From the NCBI RefSeq assembly GCF_943169845.1, contig NZ_CALPBW010000010.1:1-64000 (forward strand): a stretch of DNA of 64,000 nt, read 5' to 3'. The position numbers were made by a program, and so were the translations under genes. How positions within the stretch are numbered: the stretch's first letter is position 1; every line of letters starts with the position of its first letter. The stretch comes from Peptoniphilus rachelemmaiella (GTDB lineage: Bacteria; Bacillota; Clostridia; Tissierellales; Peptoniphilaceae). This document shows positions 41,286 to 50,500 of this stretch, one piece after another. The notes beneath the pieces are model-generated. The model was not told the DNA's origin. It saw only the letters and a list, made by a program, of their open reading frames with translations, and made no database searches.

Positions 41286-42899
41286 TTACAGTTGGTCTCT
41301 CAGTTCCGGATGCTTGTTTTGACGTCCCACAAGAGACAGCAGACCGACGACCATAACAACCCCGATGATTAAGGGGATGTAGGGGTCTTGGATGAAGCCT
41401 GCGATAATGTAGCAGACGGAGCTGATGGCGGCCACGGTCAAGGCATAGGGCAATTGGGTGGAGACGTGAACCACGTGATTGCATTGGGCCCCGGCCGAAG
41501 ACATAATGGTGGTATCGCTAATGGGCGAGCAGTGATCGCCGCAGACGGCGCCGGCCAAGCAGGCGGACAAACCGATGAAGAACAAGTGGTTTTCGACATT
41601 AAACATGCTGGTGACGATGGGGATTAAGATCCCGAAGGTGCCCCAGCTGGTGCCGGTGGCGAAGGCCAAGAGGGCCGCGACGATAAAGATAACCACCGGG
41701 AGGAACAATTGCAGGCTGCCTGCCACATTGCTCATTATGCCTGCGACAAATTCGGCGCTGCCTAAAAGATCATTGGAAATGCTCTTCAGTGCCGTCGCCA
41801 TGGTTAAGATCATGATGGCGGCGACCATGGAGTTAAACCCTTCCGTTAAACAATTCATGGAGGTGTTGAAGCTCAACACGCGGCGAATCATTAAATAGGA
41901 AATGGTGAATAACAAGGTAATGGTGGCGCCCCAGGGCAGTGCCACGGTGGCGTCGGTGTTACCGAATGCGCCGACGAAGTCGCCGGTGAAGTCCGATGCG
42001 GGATCGAAGTAGCCGCCGACGTAAATCAATGCGACGACGGAGGTAATGATGAGGAAAATAATGGGAATGACCAAGTCGAAAAGACTGGCGTGTTCCGCCG
42101 TTTCAACCACTTGCATTTCGTGTTCCAGTGCGGAAATGTCGTCTCCCTGAAGGGCCGCTTCTTCGTAGCGAAGCATGGGACCGTAATCGTCGCGACGCCA
42201 AATCAAGACGATGACGAAGATCAGGGTCAAAAGGGAGTAGAAGTTGTAGGGAATGGCCCGAACGAACATGGTAATGCCGCTCATGCCCGTGCCTTCCGCA
42301 TAGCCGGATACGGCCGCCGCCCAAGAGGAAATAGGGGCGATCATACAAATCGGTGCCGCCGTGGCGTCGATGATGTAGGAGAGCTTGGCGTGGGAGATCT
42401 TGAAGCGGTCGGTGACCGGTCGCATGACGCTGCCTACGGTAAGGCAGTTAAAGTAGTCGTCGATGAAGATTAAAATGCCCAGGAAGAAGGCCGCCGTTTG
42501 CGCGCCCCGTCTGGAGGTAATGTGTTGTGCCGCCCATTCGCCGAAGGCCTTGGTGCCGCCGCTGCGATTGATGAGGGCGACGAGCATGCCCAAGAGGACG
42601 AGGAAGAGGAAAATCCCCGCCGTACCGGATACGGCGCCGATTAACCCTTCGTTAATGACGTGGTCCATGGTGGTGGTAAAGGAGCCGCCGCTGGCCAAGA
42701 TCGCGCCGACGAAAATCCCGGTGAAGAGGGAGGGGAAAACTTCTTTGGTAATAAGGGCTAAGGTAATGGCCACAATAGGCGGCAAGAGGGACCAGGCCGT
42801 GGCCTCGGTGCTCGCACCCGATGCGGCGACGGCAAAGCTCGCCCCGATGGCGATAATGCCTAAAATTAAGGCGATAATAAGATTGCGTTGGTTTGTCAT
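41286..42899 (-). CDS. NhaC-family transporter under lysine control (LysW candidate)
   Basis: A 537-residue membrane protein with about twelve helices of the NhaC/Na+:H+ antiporter superfamily. Seen: FIDDYFNCLTVGSVMRPVTDRF near 165-185, GTSWGTFGILIPI near 432, and CGDHCSPISDTTIMSSAGA near 465-483, which are family hallmarks. An upstream lysine riboswitch argues that it moves lysine (the LysW subgroup) rather than only sodium. Direction is not decidable, but repression by lysine fits import. The start at 42899 has AAAGGAAG upstream. Confidence 0.9.
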   Translation of the reverse strand: MTNQRNLIIALILGIIAIGASFAVAASGASTEATAWSLLPPIVAITLALITKEVFPSLFTGIFVGAILASGGSFTTTMDHVINEGLIGAVSGTAGIFLFLVLLGMLVALINRSGGTKAFGEWAAQHITSRRGAQTAAFFLGILIFIDDYFNCLTVGSVMRPVTDRFKISHAKLSYIIDATAAPICMIAPISSWAAAVSGYAEGTGMSGITMFVRAIPYNFYSLLTLIFVIVLIWRRDDYGPMLRYEEAALQGDDISALEHEMQVVETAEHASLFDLVIPIIFLIITSVVALIYVGGYFDPASDFTGDFVGAFGNTDATVALPWGATITLLFTISYLMIRRVLSFNTSMNCLTEGFNSMVAAIMILTMATALKSISNDLLGSAEFVAGIMSNVAGSLQLFLPVVIFIVAALLAFATGTSWGTFGILIPIVTSMFNVENHLFFIGLSACLAGAVCGDHCSPISDTTIMSSAGAQCNHVVHVSTQLPYALTVAAISSVCYIIAGFIQDPYIPLIIGVVMVVGLLSLVGRQNKHPELRDQL

Positions 42900-42927
42900 G
42901 TAAATCTTCCTTTCTGCGTTTTCAATC

Positions 42928-42960
42928 GAAAAAAAGAGCCATGATACTATCATGACTCTT
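42928..42960 (-). terminator. Lysine riboswitch expression-platform terminator
   Basis: Minus-strand stem GAGTCATGATA / TATCATGGCTC with seven T, between the aptamer and the ribosome site. Confidence 0.9.
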
Positions 42961-43165
42961 GGTTATACGAAAAGAAACGCAAAAGGCACGATAGCTCTCC
43001 GTTCCGTAGAACGACAGTACGCAGGATATTCTCCTACGTCCCGGTGAAAGATACTTGTGGACACAAGCACCCAACCCTCGGCACGTCACCCTTTCACGAT
43101 TATCCATTGACCGGAGATAATCGCTACTGATGTGAAATGCGCCTCTATCATGTGGATTCGATTGT
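42928..43165 (-). promoter_or_regulatory. Lysine riboswitch (L box)
   Basis: Minus-strand leader with the L-box consensus in order: GATAGAGGCGCA, CAGTAGCG, GGGTGACGTGCCGAGGGTTGGG, CTGTCGTTC and GGAGAGCTATC, the last pairing with the first to close helix P1. The terminator follows directly. Bound lysine is expected to stop transcription. It fills the 321-base gap 42900-43220 together with its promoter. Confidence 0.92.
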
Positions 43166-43173
43166 TGACTATG

Positions 43174-43201
43174 AGTATAACAGAGATAAAAGAAATGTCA
43201 A
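43174..43201 (-). promoter_or_regulatory. Promoter of the lysine riboswitch transcript
   Basis: Minus strand TTGACA (43196-43201), 16-base spacer, TATACT (43174-43179). Confidence 0.75.
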
Positions 43202-43220
43202 GGAAATAATCAAATTCTTT

Positions 43221-44015
43221 TTATAAAATAACCAGACTGGCCCCCATAACCATCATGCCGAAGATCAGACCCAACAAAGACAAGTGGGTTTCGCCGTAGG
43301 CACGGGAAGCGGGCAAAAGTTCGTCGAAGGAAATTAAAACCATGATGCCGGAGATGGCGCCGAAGACCACGCCGAAGAGGGTAGGCGTAAGGAAGGGGCG
43401 CAGCAAAAGGTAGGCCAACATGGCGCCGACAGGCTCGGAGACGCCGCTTAAAAAGGTGAGCCACAAGGCCCGCTTCTTATCCCCCGTGGCAAAGTAAATA
43501 GGCGCCGCCACGCCGATGCCTTCAGGGATGTTGTGCATGGCAATGGCCACGGCGATGGACAGGCCCATGGCGGGATCCATAAGTCCGGTCATGAAGGTAA
43601 CCATTCCCTCGGGAAAGTTATGGACACCGATGGCGATGGCGCTTTTCAGTCCCACCACTTCCAGGGCCAGCTCTTTGCTCTTCTCTTCCAGCTCGTGTTC
43701 GGTTTTAATGTCGTGGGGCGCGTCGGCTTCCGGCACCAAATGGGAAATAAGGCCGAAGACGGCCATGGCGCCGAAAAAGGAGGCCAACATCATCCACTGC
43801 GACTGCTTGTCGGCCATGGTCTTCAGAAAATTTTCCTGTGCCATGGGCATCATTTCCATAAAGGAAATATAAATCATGACGCCGGCGGAAAAGCCCAAGG
43901 CGGAGGAGAGAAATTTTTTATTGTCCGACTTCGACAAAAAGACGATCACCGCCCCGAGCATGGTGGCGAGGCCCGCCAAGGCGGAACTTAAAAATGCGAT
44001 TGCGACATTGGACAT
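43221..44015 (-). CDS. ZIP-family metal transporter
   Basis: A 264-residue ZIP protein with eight predicted helices. The metal site is formed by HNFPEG (near 138 in VGVHNFPEGMVT) and HNIPEG (near 164). A charged His/Glu-containing loop follows helix 3 (near 95-115). It imports zinc, iron or manganese (ZupT type). It is transcribed alone; no riboswitch or obvious metal-regulator box is visible. The last 20 bases before the riboswitch promoter hold no clear terminator. Confidence 0.93.
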   Translation of the reverse strand: MSNVAIAFLSSALAGLATMLGAVIVFLSKSDNKKFLSSALGFSAGVMIYISFMEMMPMAQENFLKTMADKQSQWMMLASFFGAMAVFGLISHLVPEADAPHDIKTEHELEEKSKELALEVVGLKSAIAIGVHNFPEGMVTFMTGLMDPAMGLSIAVAIAMHNIPEGIGVAAPIYFATGDKKRALWLTFLSGVSEPVGAMLAYLLLRPFLTPTLFGVVFGAISGIMVLISFDELLPASRAYGETHLSLLGLIFGMMVMGASLVIL

Positions 44016-44093
44016 ACTGCTTTTACTCCTGTTTCTTTTCGCCGGCAGTACCGGAAGAATGACTAACGTCCATTATTTTACCATATTTGCAAT

Positions 44094-44131
44094 AAAAAAA
44101 CGCCCGGCCACGGTTTTACCGTAGCGAGGCG
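44094..44131 (-). terminator. Terminator of folT
   Basis: Minus-strand imperfect stem CGCCTCGCTACGG / CCGTGGCCGGGCG followed by seven T, just after the folT stop. Confidence 0.75.
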
Positions 44132-44136
44132 CTTGT

Positions 44137-44649
44137 TTATCGAAACAGCCGCGCGGCCTCGTCGGTGAGGCGCTTCAGAATCAGGGCCTGTACGACGATT
44201 TTAATGACGAGCATCAAGCCTTGGAAAGGAAGTTTGGCTGTAAATAAGGGGCCGTAGGGATTGCCCGTAAGCATGTGCACCCACACGGTACCTAAGCAAA
44301 CATTCACCACCAAGGTGGCTACCACATTGGCCAGGATGATGCGCTTTAGCGTCAGCTCTTTCTTGTAGAAGAAATAGCCGTAGATCACGGCGCCTAAAAA
44401 GGCATTAAAGGTGAATCCCGGAAAGTAAGGTCCCGTGGGTTTGGTGAAAAACCCGATGATGTCGGCCACAGCCGCCGCAATCCCTGAGGGAATGGGCCCT
44501 GCCACCGCCGATGCCAAGGTGACGGGAATAAATGAGAAGCTGATTCTCTGCACACTGCCGAGATCGATTCCCAAGGTTCGGGTAAAGACGATTTGCATCG
44601 CCACCATCAAGGCCAAAAAGGCAAGTTTCTTCGTATTCAATTGTTTCAT
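44137..44649 (-). CDS. folT: Folate ECF transporter S component
   Basis: A 170-residue membrane protein with six helices of the FolT family: VFTRTLGIDLGSVQRISFSF-type region at 20-43, then VAGPIPSGIAAAVADIIGF near 48-66 and PGFTFNAFLGAVIYG near 76-90. It binds folates and docks on the shared EcfA1-A2-T module. A THF riboswitch directly upstream supports the substrate. The start at 44649 has AAGGAGG upstream. Confidence 0.93.
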   Translation of the reverse strand: MKQLNTKKLAFLALMVAMQIVFTRTLGIDLGSVQRISFSFIPVTLASAVAGPIPSGIAAAVADIIGFFTKPTGPYFPGFTFNAFLGAVIYGYFFYKKELTLKRIILANVVATLVVNVCLGTVWVHMLTGNPYGPLFTAKLPFQGLMLVIKIVVQALILKRLTDEAARLFR

Positions 44650-44651
44650 TT

Positions 44652-44690
44652 TTCCTCCTTAAGCTGCTTAAGAGGACAGCAGCGGATGCG
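44652..44690 (-). promoter_or_regulatory. Ribosome-site sequestor and anti-sequestor of folT
   Basis: On the minus strand CCTCTTAAG-CAG-CTTAAGGAGG forms a hairpin (one bulged G) that buries the AAGGAGG site. The CAG loop and flank (GCAGC) can instead pair with GCTGC at the end of the aptamer. The two pairings are mutually exclusive, so ligand binding could switch translation. Confidence 0.7.
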
Positions 44691-44772
44691 ACAAAAGATA
44701 GCGAGCCTCTTCACTCTTCGTTTGAGAGCAACTTCCCATCTCTCAACACTTAACGCCTTTTGTCTACTCTAC
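44678..44772 (-). promoter_or_regulatory. Tetrahydrofolate riboswitch
   Basis: Minus-strand aptamer with the THF consensus in order: AGAGTAGAC, GGCGTTAAGTGTTGAG, GATGGGAAGTTG, CTCAAACGAAGAG and GTCGCATCCGCT. The first and last parts pair as P1. The downstream gene is folT. The control platform is translational, see the neighbouring entry. Confidence 0.93.
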
Positions 44773-44782
44773 TTACGAAACA

Positions 44783-44811
44783 ATTATAAACATTTCACGC
44801 CCATCGTGCAA
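44783..44811 (-). promoter_or_regulatory. folT promoter
   Basis: Minus strand TTGCAC (44806-44811), 17-base spacer, TATAAT (44783-44788), overlapping the last bases behind the pyk stop. Confidence 0.8.
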
Positions 44812-44813
44812 GG

Positions 44814-46559
44814 CTACTTCGTGCGCACGCTTCCCAAGAAGACTTCCCCTGTGTCGGCGTTCATGGTAATAACCTCGCCGGATTTCAAGCCGTCGGTGAT
44901 GCCCTTACAGCCCACAATGGTGCACTTGCCCAAGGACAAGCCGGCAATGGCCGAAGGGGACGTAAGGCCTTCTTCTTCGGAGATAAAGCCGCCGGCCCGA
45001 GCCAAATAAGGCGCCAGCGATTTTTCATAGCCCTTCGCCACGATAATGTCGCCGTCGGTAAAATCACGCATATAAGTGCCGTCTTCGGAGACGATGCGGG
45101 CGCGGGCGGTCTTTTTGCCCATGACAATGCCCACGCCTTTGTGCAGGGTGGATGCCACTTGATGGACCTTCACCACATTGGTGCTGCCGGCCACCCCTTG
45201 GGGAATTCCCGCCACCATGACGATTAAATCCCCCTCTTTAATAAAGCCGGCCCGCTTCACGATTTTCGCCGTCTCCTCAAAAATTTGCCTTTGATTGGTC
45301 TTTCCCTTGACGCCTGTTACGCCCCACTGAAGGCTCATTTGCCGCAGCACGGCGTCGTCTTCGGTAACGGCAAAGACATCGGATTTCGGGCGAAACTTCG
45401 CCAAATTTCTCGAGCTGTAGCCTGTGGCCGTGGCGATGACGATGGCATCGGCGGAAAGCTCTTCCGCCATTTCCACGGCGTGGCGCACGATGACATTGGT
45501 GGTGTTTCGCTTAAACTGGTCGCTCTTTTTCAAAATGTGTTCGTAGTCCAGGGCGGCTTCGGTAAAGGCGCAGACCTTGGCCATGGTCTTCACCGCTTCC
45601 ACCGGGTATTTGCCTCCGGCGGTTTCTCCCGAGAGCATGACGGCGCTGGTGCCGTCGATAATGGCATTGGCCACATCCCCCACTTCCGCCCGAGTGGGCC
45701 GGGGATTTCGAATCATGGAATCCAGCATTTGCGTGGCGGTGATGACGGGGATTCCCTCGTCGATGGCCCGATCGATTAATTGCTTTTGCACCAGGGGCAC
45801 GCGCTCCGTTTCGATTTCCACGCCCATGTCCCCTCGCGCCACCATGATGCCGTCGGCAAAGGCGGCGATTTCATCCATGTTGTCGATGCCTTCTTTGTTT
45901 TCAATTTTCGCAATGACCTTGATTCCCTCGCCGCCGTGGCTTTCCAAAACATTGCGAATGGCGATGAGGTCGTCTTTTTTTCGAATAAAGGAAGCGGCGA
46001 TAAAGTCCACCCCTTCGTCGATGCCGAAGCGAATGTCTTCCACGTCTTTTTCCGTGAGGGCCGGCAACTGAATGGAGGCACCGGGCACGTTGATGCCCTT
46101 GTGGTCTTTAATCACGCCGCCGTTTAAGACCTTCGTGTGAATGGTCCTATTTTCGATGCTTGCCACTTCAAGGGCCATGAGCCCGTCGTCAAGCAAGATC
46201 ACCTGCCCCGGTGAAACGTCTTTGTAGAGGCCGGCGTAGGTGATGGTTACACCGGATGCGTCACCTTCTATCTCCTCGGCGTAAAGGGCAAAGGCGCCCC
46301 CTTCTTCGAGGACCGCTTCCCCGCCTTTAAAGGTGGCGGTGCGAATCTCCGGCCCCTTCGTGTCCAACATGAGGGCGATGGGCAGATCCATTTCCCGCCG
46401 CACTTTTTTGATCCTATCCATGGTCTCTTTGTGGCTCTTATGGTCGCCGTGGGAAAAATTTAAGCGACACACATTGACGCCTTCGGTGAAAAGGGCCCGC
46501 AAGATGTCCTCGTCCCAAGACGCCGGGCCGATGGTCGCTACGATTTTTGTTTTTTTCAT
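44814..46559 (-). CDS. pyk: Pyruvate kinase with C-terminal PEP-utiliser-like domain
   Basis: A 581-residue enzyme converting phosphoenolpyruvate and ADP to pyruvate and ATP. Seen: ATIGPASWDE at 8-17, LDTKGPEIRTA near 68, the catalytic Lys segment FIAASFIRKKDD near 190, MVARGDMGVEI near 235, and ATQMLDSMIRNPRPTRAEV near 272. From about 490 an extra PEP-utiliser-like domain follows; its TSHAA motif reads TSPSA, so the phospho-His of true PEP-utilisers is lost, as it need not act in this enzyme. It is preceded by pfkA in the same operon, 8 bases away. Confidence 0.97.
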   Translation of the reverse strand: MKKTKIVATIGPASWDEDILRALFTEGVNVCRLNFSHGDHKSHKETMDRIKKVRREMDLPIALMLDTKGPEIRTATFKGGEAVLEEGGAFALYAEEIEGDASGVTITYAGLYKDVSPGQVILLDDGLMALEVASIENRTIHTKVLNGGVIKDHKGINVPGASIQLPALTEKDVEDIRFGIDEGVDFIAASFIRKKDDLIAIRNVLESHGGEGIKVIAKIENKEGIDNMDEIAAFADGIMVARGDMGVEIETERVPLVQKQLIDRAIDEGIPVITATQMLDSMIRNPRPTRAEVGDVANAIIDGTSAVMLSGETAGGKYPVEAVKTMAKVCAFTEAALDYEHILKKSDQFKRNTTNVIVRHAVEMAEELSADAIVIATATGYSSRNLAKFRPKSDVFAVTEDDAVLRQMSLQWGVTGVKGKTNQRQIFEETAKIVKRAGFIKEGDLIVMVAGIPQGVAGSTNVVKVHQVASTLHKGVGIVMGKKTARARIVSEDGTYMRDFTDGDIIVAKGYEKSLAPYLARAGGFISEEEGLTSPSAIAGLSLGKCTIVGCKGITDGLKSGEVITMNADTGEVFLGSVRTK

Positions 46560-46567
46560 CGTCTCTC

Positions 46568-47524
46568 CTAAATCGAAATTTTATCCAGTAAGTGGTACAT
46601 ATCTTTGTCGAAGGTTTTTTCCACGGCCAGGGCTTCTTCCAAATCCACGGCCTGAAGCTTGCCTTGTATCATCCCGAGGGCCAGAGATTTTTTTCCGCCT
46701 CGGCAGTAGTTCACCGCTTCCGCCCCTAAGCGGGAGGCGTTGATGCGGTCCGCGCCGGTGGGTATGCCGCCTCGCTGCACATAGCCCAGCACCGTGACCC
46801 GGGTCTCGATGCCCGTGGCCTCTTCCAAATCCCTGGCCAGGGCGTAGGATGAAAGCTTGTCTTCCGTGAGAAGAATAATGTGGTGGCGCTTACCGCGAAG
46901 TTTGCCGGCGAGCATTTTTTTCTTCACGGCCTCGAAGTCGAAATCCACCTCGGGCAAAATCACGCTCTCCGCCCCGCCGGCGATGCCCGCGTAAAGGGCC
47001 AGGTCGCCGCAGTGTCTGCCCATGACTTCCACAATATTGGCCCGCTTGTGGGCGCTGGAGGTGTCGCGGATCTTTCCGATGGCATCTAAAATGGTCTCGA
47101 TGGCCGTGTAAAAGCCGATGCTTCCGTGTTGGTAGCCCAGGTCGTTGTCGATGGTGGCGGGAATGGTAATCACCGATTGACCCAGTTTCGACAGGGACAG
47201 GGCCCCGCGCATGGAGCCGTCGCCGCCGATGACCACCAGGTGCTCGATGGCCATGGCCTCCAGATGCTTTTTCGCTTCAAAAAGCCCTTCGTCCGTGCGC
47301 ATTTTTTCCGAGCGGCTCGTGCCTAAAATGGTGCCGCCTTTGTGAATAATGTCCGCCACGGAAGACAGGTCCATATACATGGCGTCTTCGTTAAAAATGC
47401 CGGTGTAGCCGTTTCGAATCCCCAGCACCTCGATGTTTTCGTACACCGCCGAGCGCACCAGCGCCCGTATGGCTGCGTTCATGCCAGGGGCGTCGCCGCC
47501 GCTGGTTAATATGCCTATGGCCAT
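46568..47524 (-). CDS. pfkA: ATP-dependent 6-phosphofructokinase
   Basis: A 318-residue enzyme phosphorylating fructose 6-phosphate. Seen: ILTSGGDAPGMNAAIRA at 5-21, GGDGSMRGA near 102 (Gly after GGD marks ATP rather than PPi use), the catalytic TIDND near 125, and MGRHCGDLA near 169. The glycine-rich substrate loop reads PATIDNDLGYQHGS, slightly unlike the usual PGTIDND. The start at 47524 has GTGAGG upstream; the longer frame starts inside dnaE. Operon dnaE-pfkA-pyk. Confidence 0.96.
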   Translation of the reverse strand: MAIGILTSGGDAPGMNAAIRALVRSAVYENIEVLGIRNGYTGIFNEDAMYMDLSSVADIIHKGGTILGTSRSEKMRTDEGLFEAKKHLEAMAIEHLVVIGGDGSMRGALSLSKLGQSVITIPATIDNDLGYQHGSIGFYTAIETILDAIGKIRDTSSAHKRANIVEVMGRHCGDLALYAGIAGGAESVILPEVDFDFEAVKKKMLAGKLRGKRHHIILLTEDKLSSYALARDLEEATGIETRVTVLGYVQRGGIPTGADRINASRLGAEAVNYCRGGKKSLALGMIQGKLQAVDLEEALAVEKTFDKDMYHLLDKISI

Positions 47525-47531
47525 AGTCGCC

Positions 47532-50500
47532 TCACTTTCTGATAATATCTTCCGCGGGATCCACGTACACACTCAGATCCCGAATCAATTCGTCGTCGTA
47601 GTTGACCGCCAAGCGCTTCGGAAGACCCAGAGCTTTTTGCTCCTCGGTGAAATATAAAATCACATCCAGGGCGCCGCTGTGCTTTTCCAACACCCCTTCA
47701 ATCTCCTCTTGAAGGTCGCGATTTTTCAGGCGAATAAACACCTTCTGCGCCGCCTCTTCCAAGGGACGAATGGATTCCACCAAGACCTTGCCTTCTTCCA
47801 CTTCGCTTCCTTCAATGCGGCCGGTGACGGTAATAAGCTTGCCCTCTTCAAAAAAGCCCGGGGGCAGAGAAGCATAGACTTGGGGAAAGACCACGAGCTC
47901 AATGGTGCCGTAAAGGTCTTCCAAAATGCCGAAGGCCATCATTTTATTTTTCTTCGTCACCAAGGTTCTGGTCTCTCTCAACATGCCGCCTAAGGTGCGA
48001 TTAAACAAGACATCGGCGGTTTCCAGAGCCTCTTTTATATCCGCCGTGTTTGAATTTGTTTGTTGCTTTAAGCTTTCGCTGTAAGACTCCAGGGGATGAC
48101 CGGAGACGTAAATGCCCAGCACGTCCCGCTCGTATTCCAGCTTCTGTTTTTGGTCGTAGTCCTTCAGCTTCGGAAGCACGTCGCCTGCGGCGCTTTCCGT
48201 CTGTTGAAACAAACTGACCTGGCCGGGAATGTTCCGCTTATTTTCTCCCTGAATCTGATCCATGAGCTTGTCGTAAACGGCCAGATACTGGGGCCTGTTT
48301 CCTCCCAGGCTGTCGAAGGCGCCGGCCTTAATCAAAGATTCCATGCTGCGCTTATTCATGGCGCCGGGGGCCGCTTTATCCACTCGGCGAATAAATTCCG
48401 TCATGGAGGCAAAGGGCCCCTCGCACCTAGCGTCCTCAATGGCGCGGACGAAATTGGCCCCCACATTGCGAATGCCCTTCAGACCAAAGCGAATGGCCCC
48501 GTCTTCCACATTGAATTTCAAAAAGCTCTTGTTTACATCCGGCGGCAAGAGGGGAATGTTCAGCCGCTTCACTTCCTCGATGTACATGCGCATGTGATCG
48601 GTGTTGGACATAAAGGAGGTGATTTGTGCCGCCATAAATTGCGCCGGGTAGTAGCGCTTCAGCCAGGCCGTGCGGTAGGCCACCACGGCGTAGGCCACGG
48701 AGTGGGATTTGTTGAAGGCGTAGTTGGCAAAGTCGATCATGAGGTCGTAAATCTTGTCGGCACTGGCCTCGTCCACGCCGTTTCTCAGGGCGCCTGCCAC
48801 GTCCACTTCCCCGGCGTCGGTTAAGCTGCCGTAAATAAAGTTTTGCCGTTCCTGTTCCATCACGGCCATTTTCTTTTTGCTCATGGCCCTCCGCACCAAG
48901 TCGGCGCGGCCCAAAGAGTAGCCGCCGACCCGGCGCACGATTTCCATAACCTGTTCCTGATACACGATGCAGCCGTAGGTTTCTTCCAAAATATCCTTCA
49001 CCGCCTCGTAGGGATAGGAGATCTTCGAAGGATCGTGTTTCGATTCCACAAATTTCGGAATCTGATTCATGGGCCCCGGCCGGAAGAGGGCGTTGGCGGC
49101 GGCGAGGTCGGCAAATTTCGTGGGCTTTAAGTCTTTTAAAAAGGCCCGCATCCCGCCGCTTTCAAATTGAAACACGCCCAGGGTTTCCGCCCGCTGAAAG
49201 AGCTTCAACACTTCGGGATCGTCGTAGTCCATGGCATCGAAGTCGATCCTTTTGCCGTAGTCCCGCTCGATAAAGGCCAGGGCGTCGCGAATCACCGTCA
49301 GGGTTCTTAGGCCCAAAAAGTCCATTTTCAACAGCCCGAGCTCTTCCAACTCGATCATATTAAATTGGGTGGAGATAATCTCGCCGTTTCGCGTCAGGGG
49401 CACGTAGTCGGTCATGGGATTTTGACTGATCACGACACCGGCGGCGTGGGTGGAGGTGTGGCGAGGCACCCCTTCCAGTCGGCGAGCCAAATCCAAGAGC
49501 CGATGCACGTCTTCTTCTTCATCGTAGGCTTTTTTCAAAGAAGGCGAAATCTCCAAGGCCCGATTCAGAGTAATGTTTAATTCATTGGGCACCTGCTTCG
49601 CCACAAAATCCACCCGGCCGTAGGGCAGGTCCATGACCCGGCCCACGTCGCGAATGGCGGCGCGGGCGCCTAAGGTACCGAAGGTGACGATTTGCGCCAC
49701 GTGGTCTTCGCCGTATTTGTCGATGACGTAGTCGATGACCTCTTCCCGGCGTTCGTAGCAAAAGTCCACGTCGATATCCGGCATGCTCACCCGCTCGGGA
49801 TTTAAGAATCGCTCGAAGAGCAAACCGAATTTCAAGGGATCCACGTCGATGATTCCCAAGGCGTAAGACACCACGCTCCCCGCCGCAGAGCCGCGGCCAG
49901 GTCCCACTTCGATGCCCGATGCACGGGCAAAGGCGATGAAGTCCCACACGATGAGGAAGTAATCCGTATAGCCCATGGAAAAAATCGTGTTCAATTCAAA
50001 TTCTACCCGACTGCGCACGGCCTCATTCACTTCGCCGTAACGCTTCACGAGTCCCTCTTCCACCAGCTCCCGCAAATAGCCTTCGTTGGTGTAGCCCTCG
50101 GGGAGTTCGAAATGGGGCAGGTGCAGGTGGTGAAACTCCAGCTCCACATCACAGCGGGCGGCGATTTTCACTGTGTTCTCCAAGGCCTCGGGGGCGTAGG
50201 GGAAAAGTTCCGCCATTTCCTCGGGACTCTTCACGTAAAATTCGTCGGAGGGGAAGCGCATGCGCTGCTCTTCGTCTAAAATCGATGCCGTTTGAATGCA
50301 CAAGAGGGCGTCGTGGGCGTCGGCATCTTCTTTATTTAAGTAGTGGCAGTCGTTGGTGGCGACAAGGCCGATCCCCGTCTCTTTGGAAAGACGCAAAAGC
50401 TTGCGGTTCACCTCTTTCTGCTCCCGCATGCCGTGGTCCTGAAGCTCCAAAAAGAAACTGTCTTCGCCGAAAATTTCCCGGTAACGCAGGGCCGCCTCTT

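Noticed and set aside
48096-48824. 242-codon plus-strand ORF inside dnaE
   Set aside because: Antisense to invariant DnaE motifs, with no ribosome site or recognisable domain.
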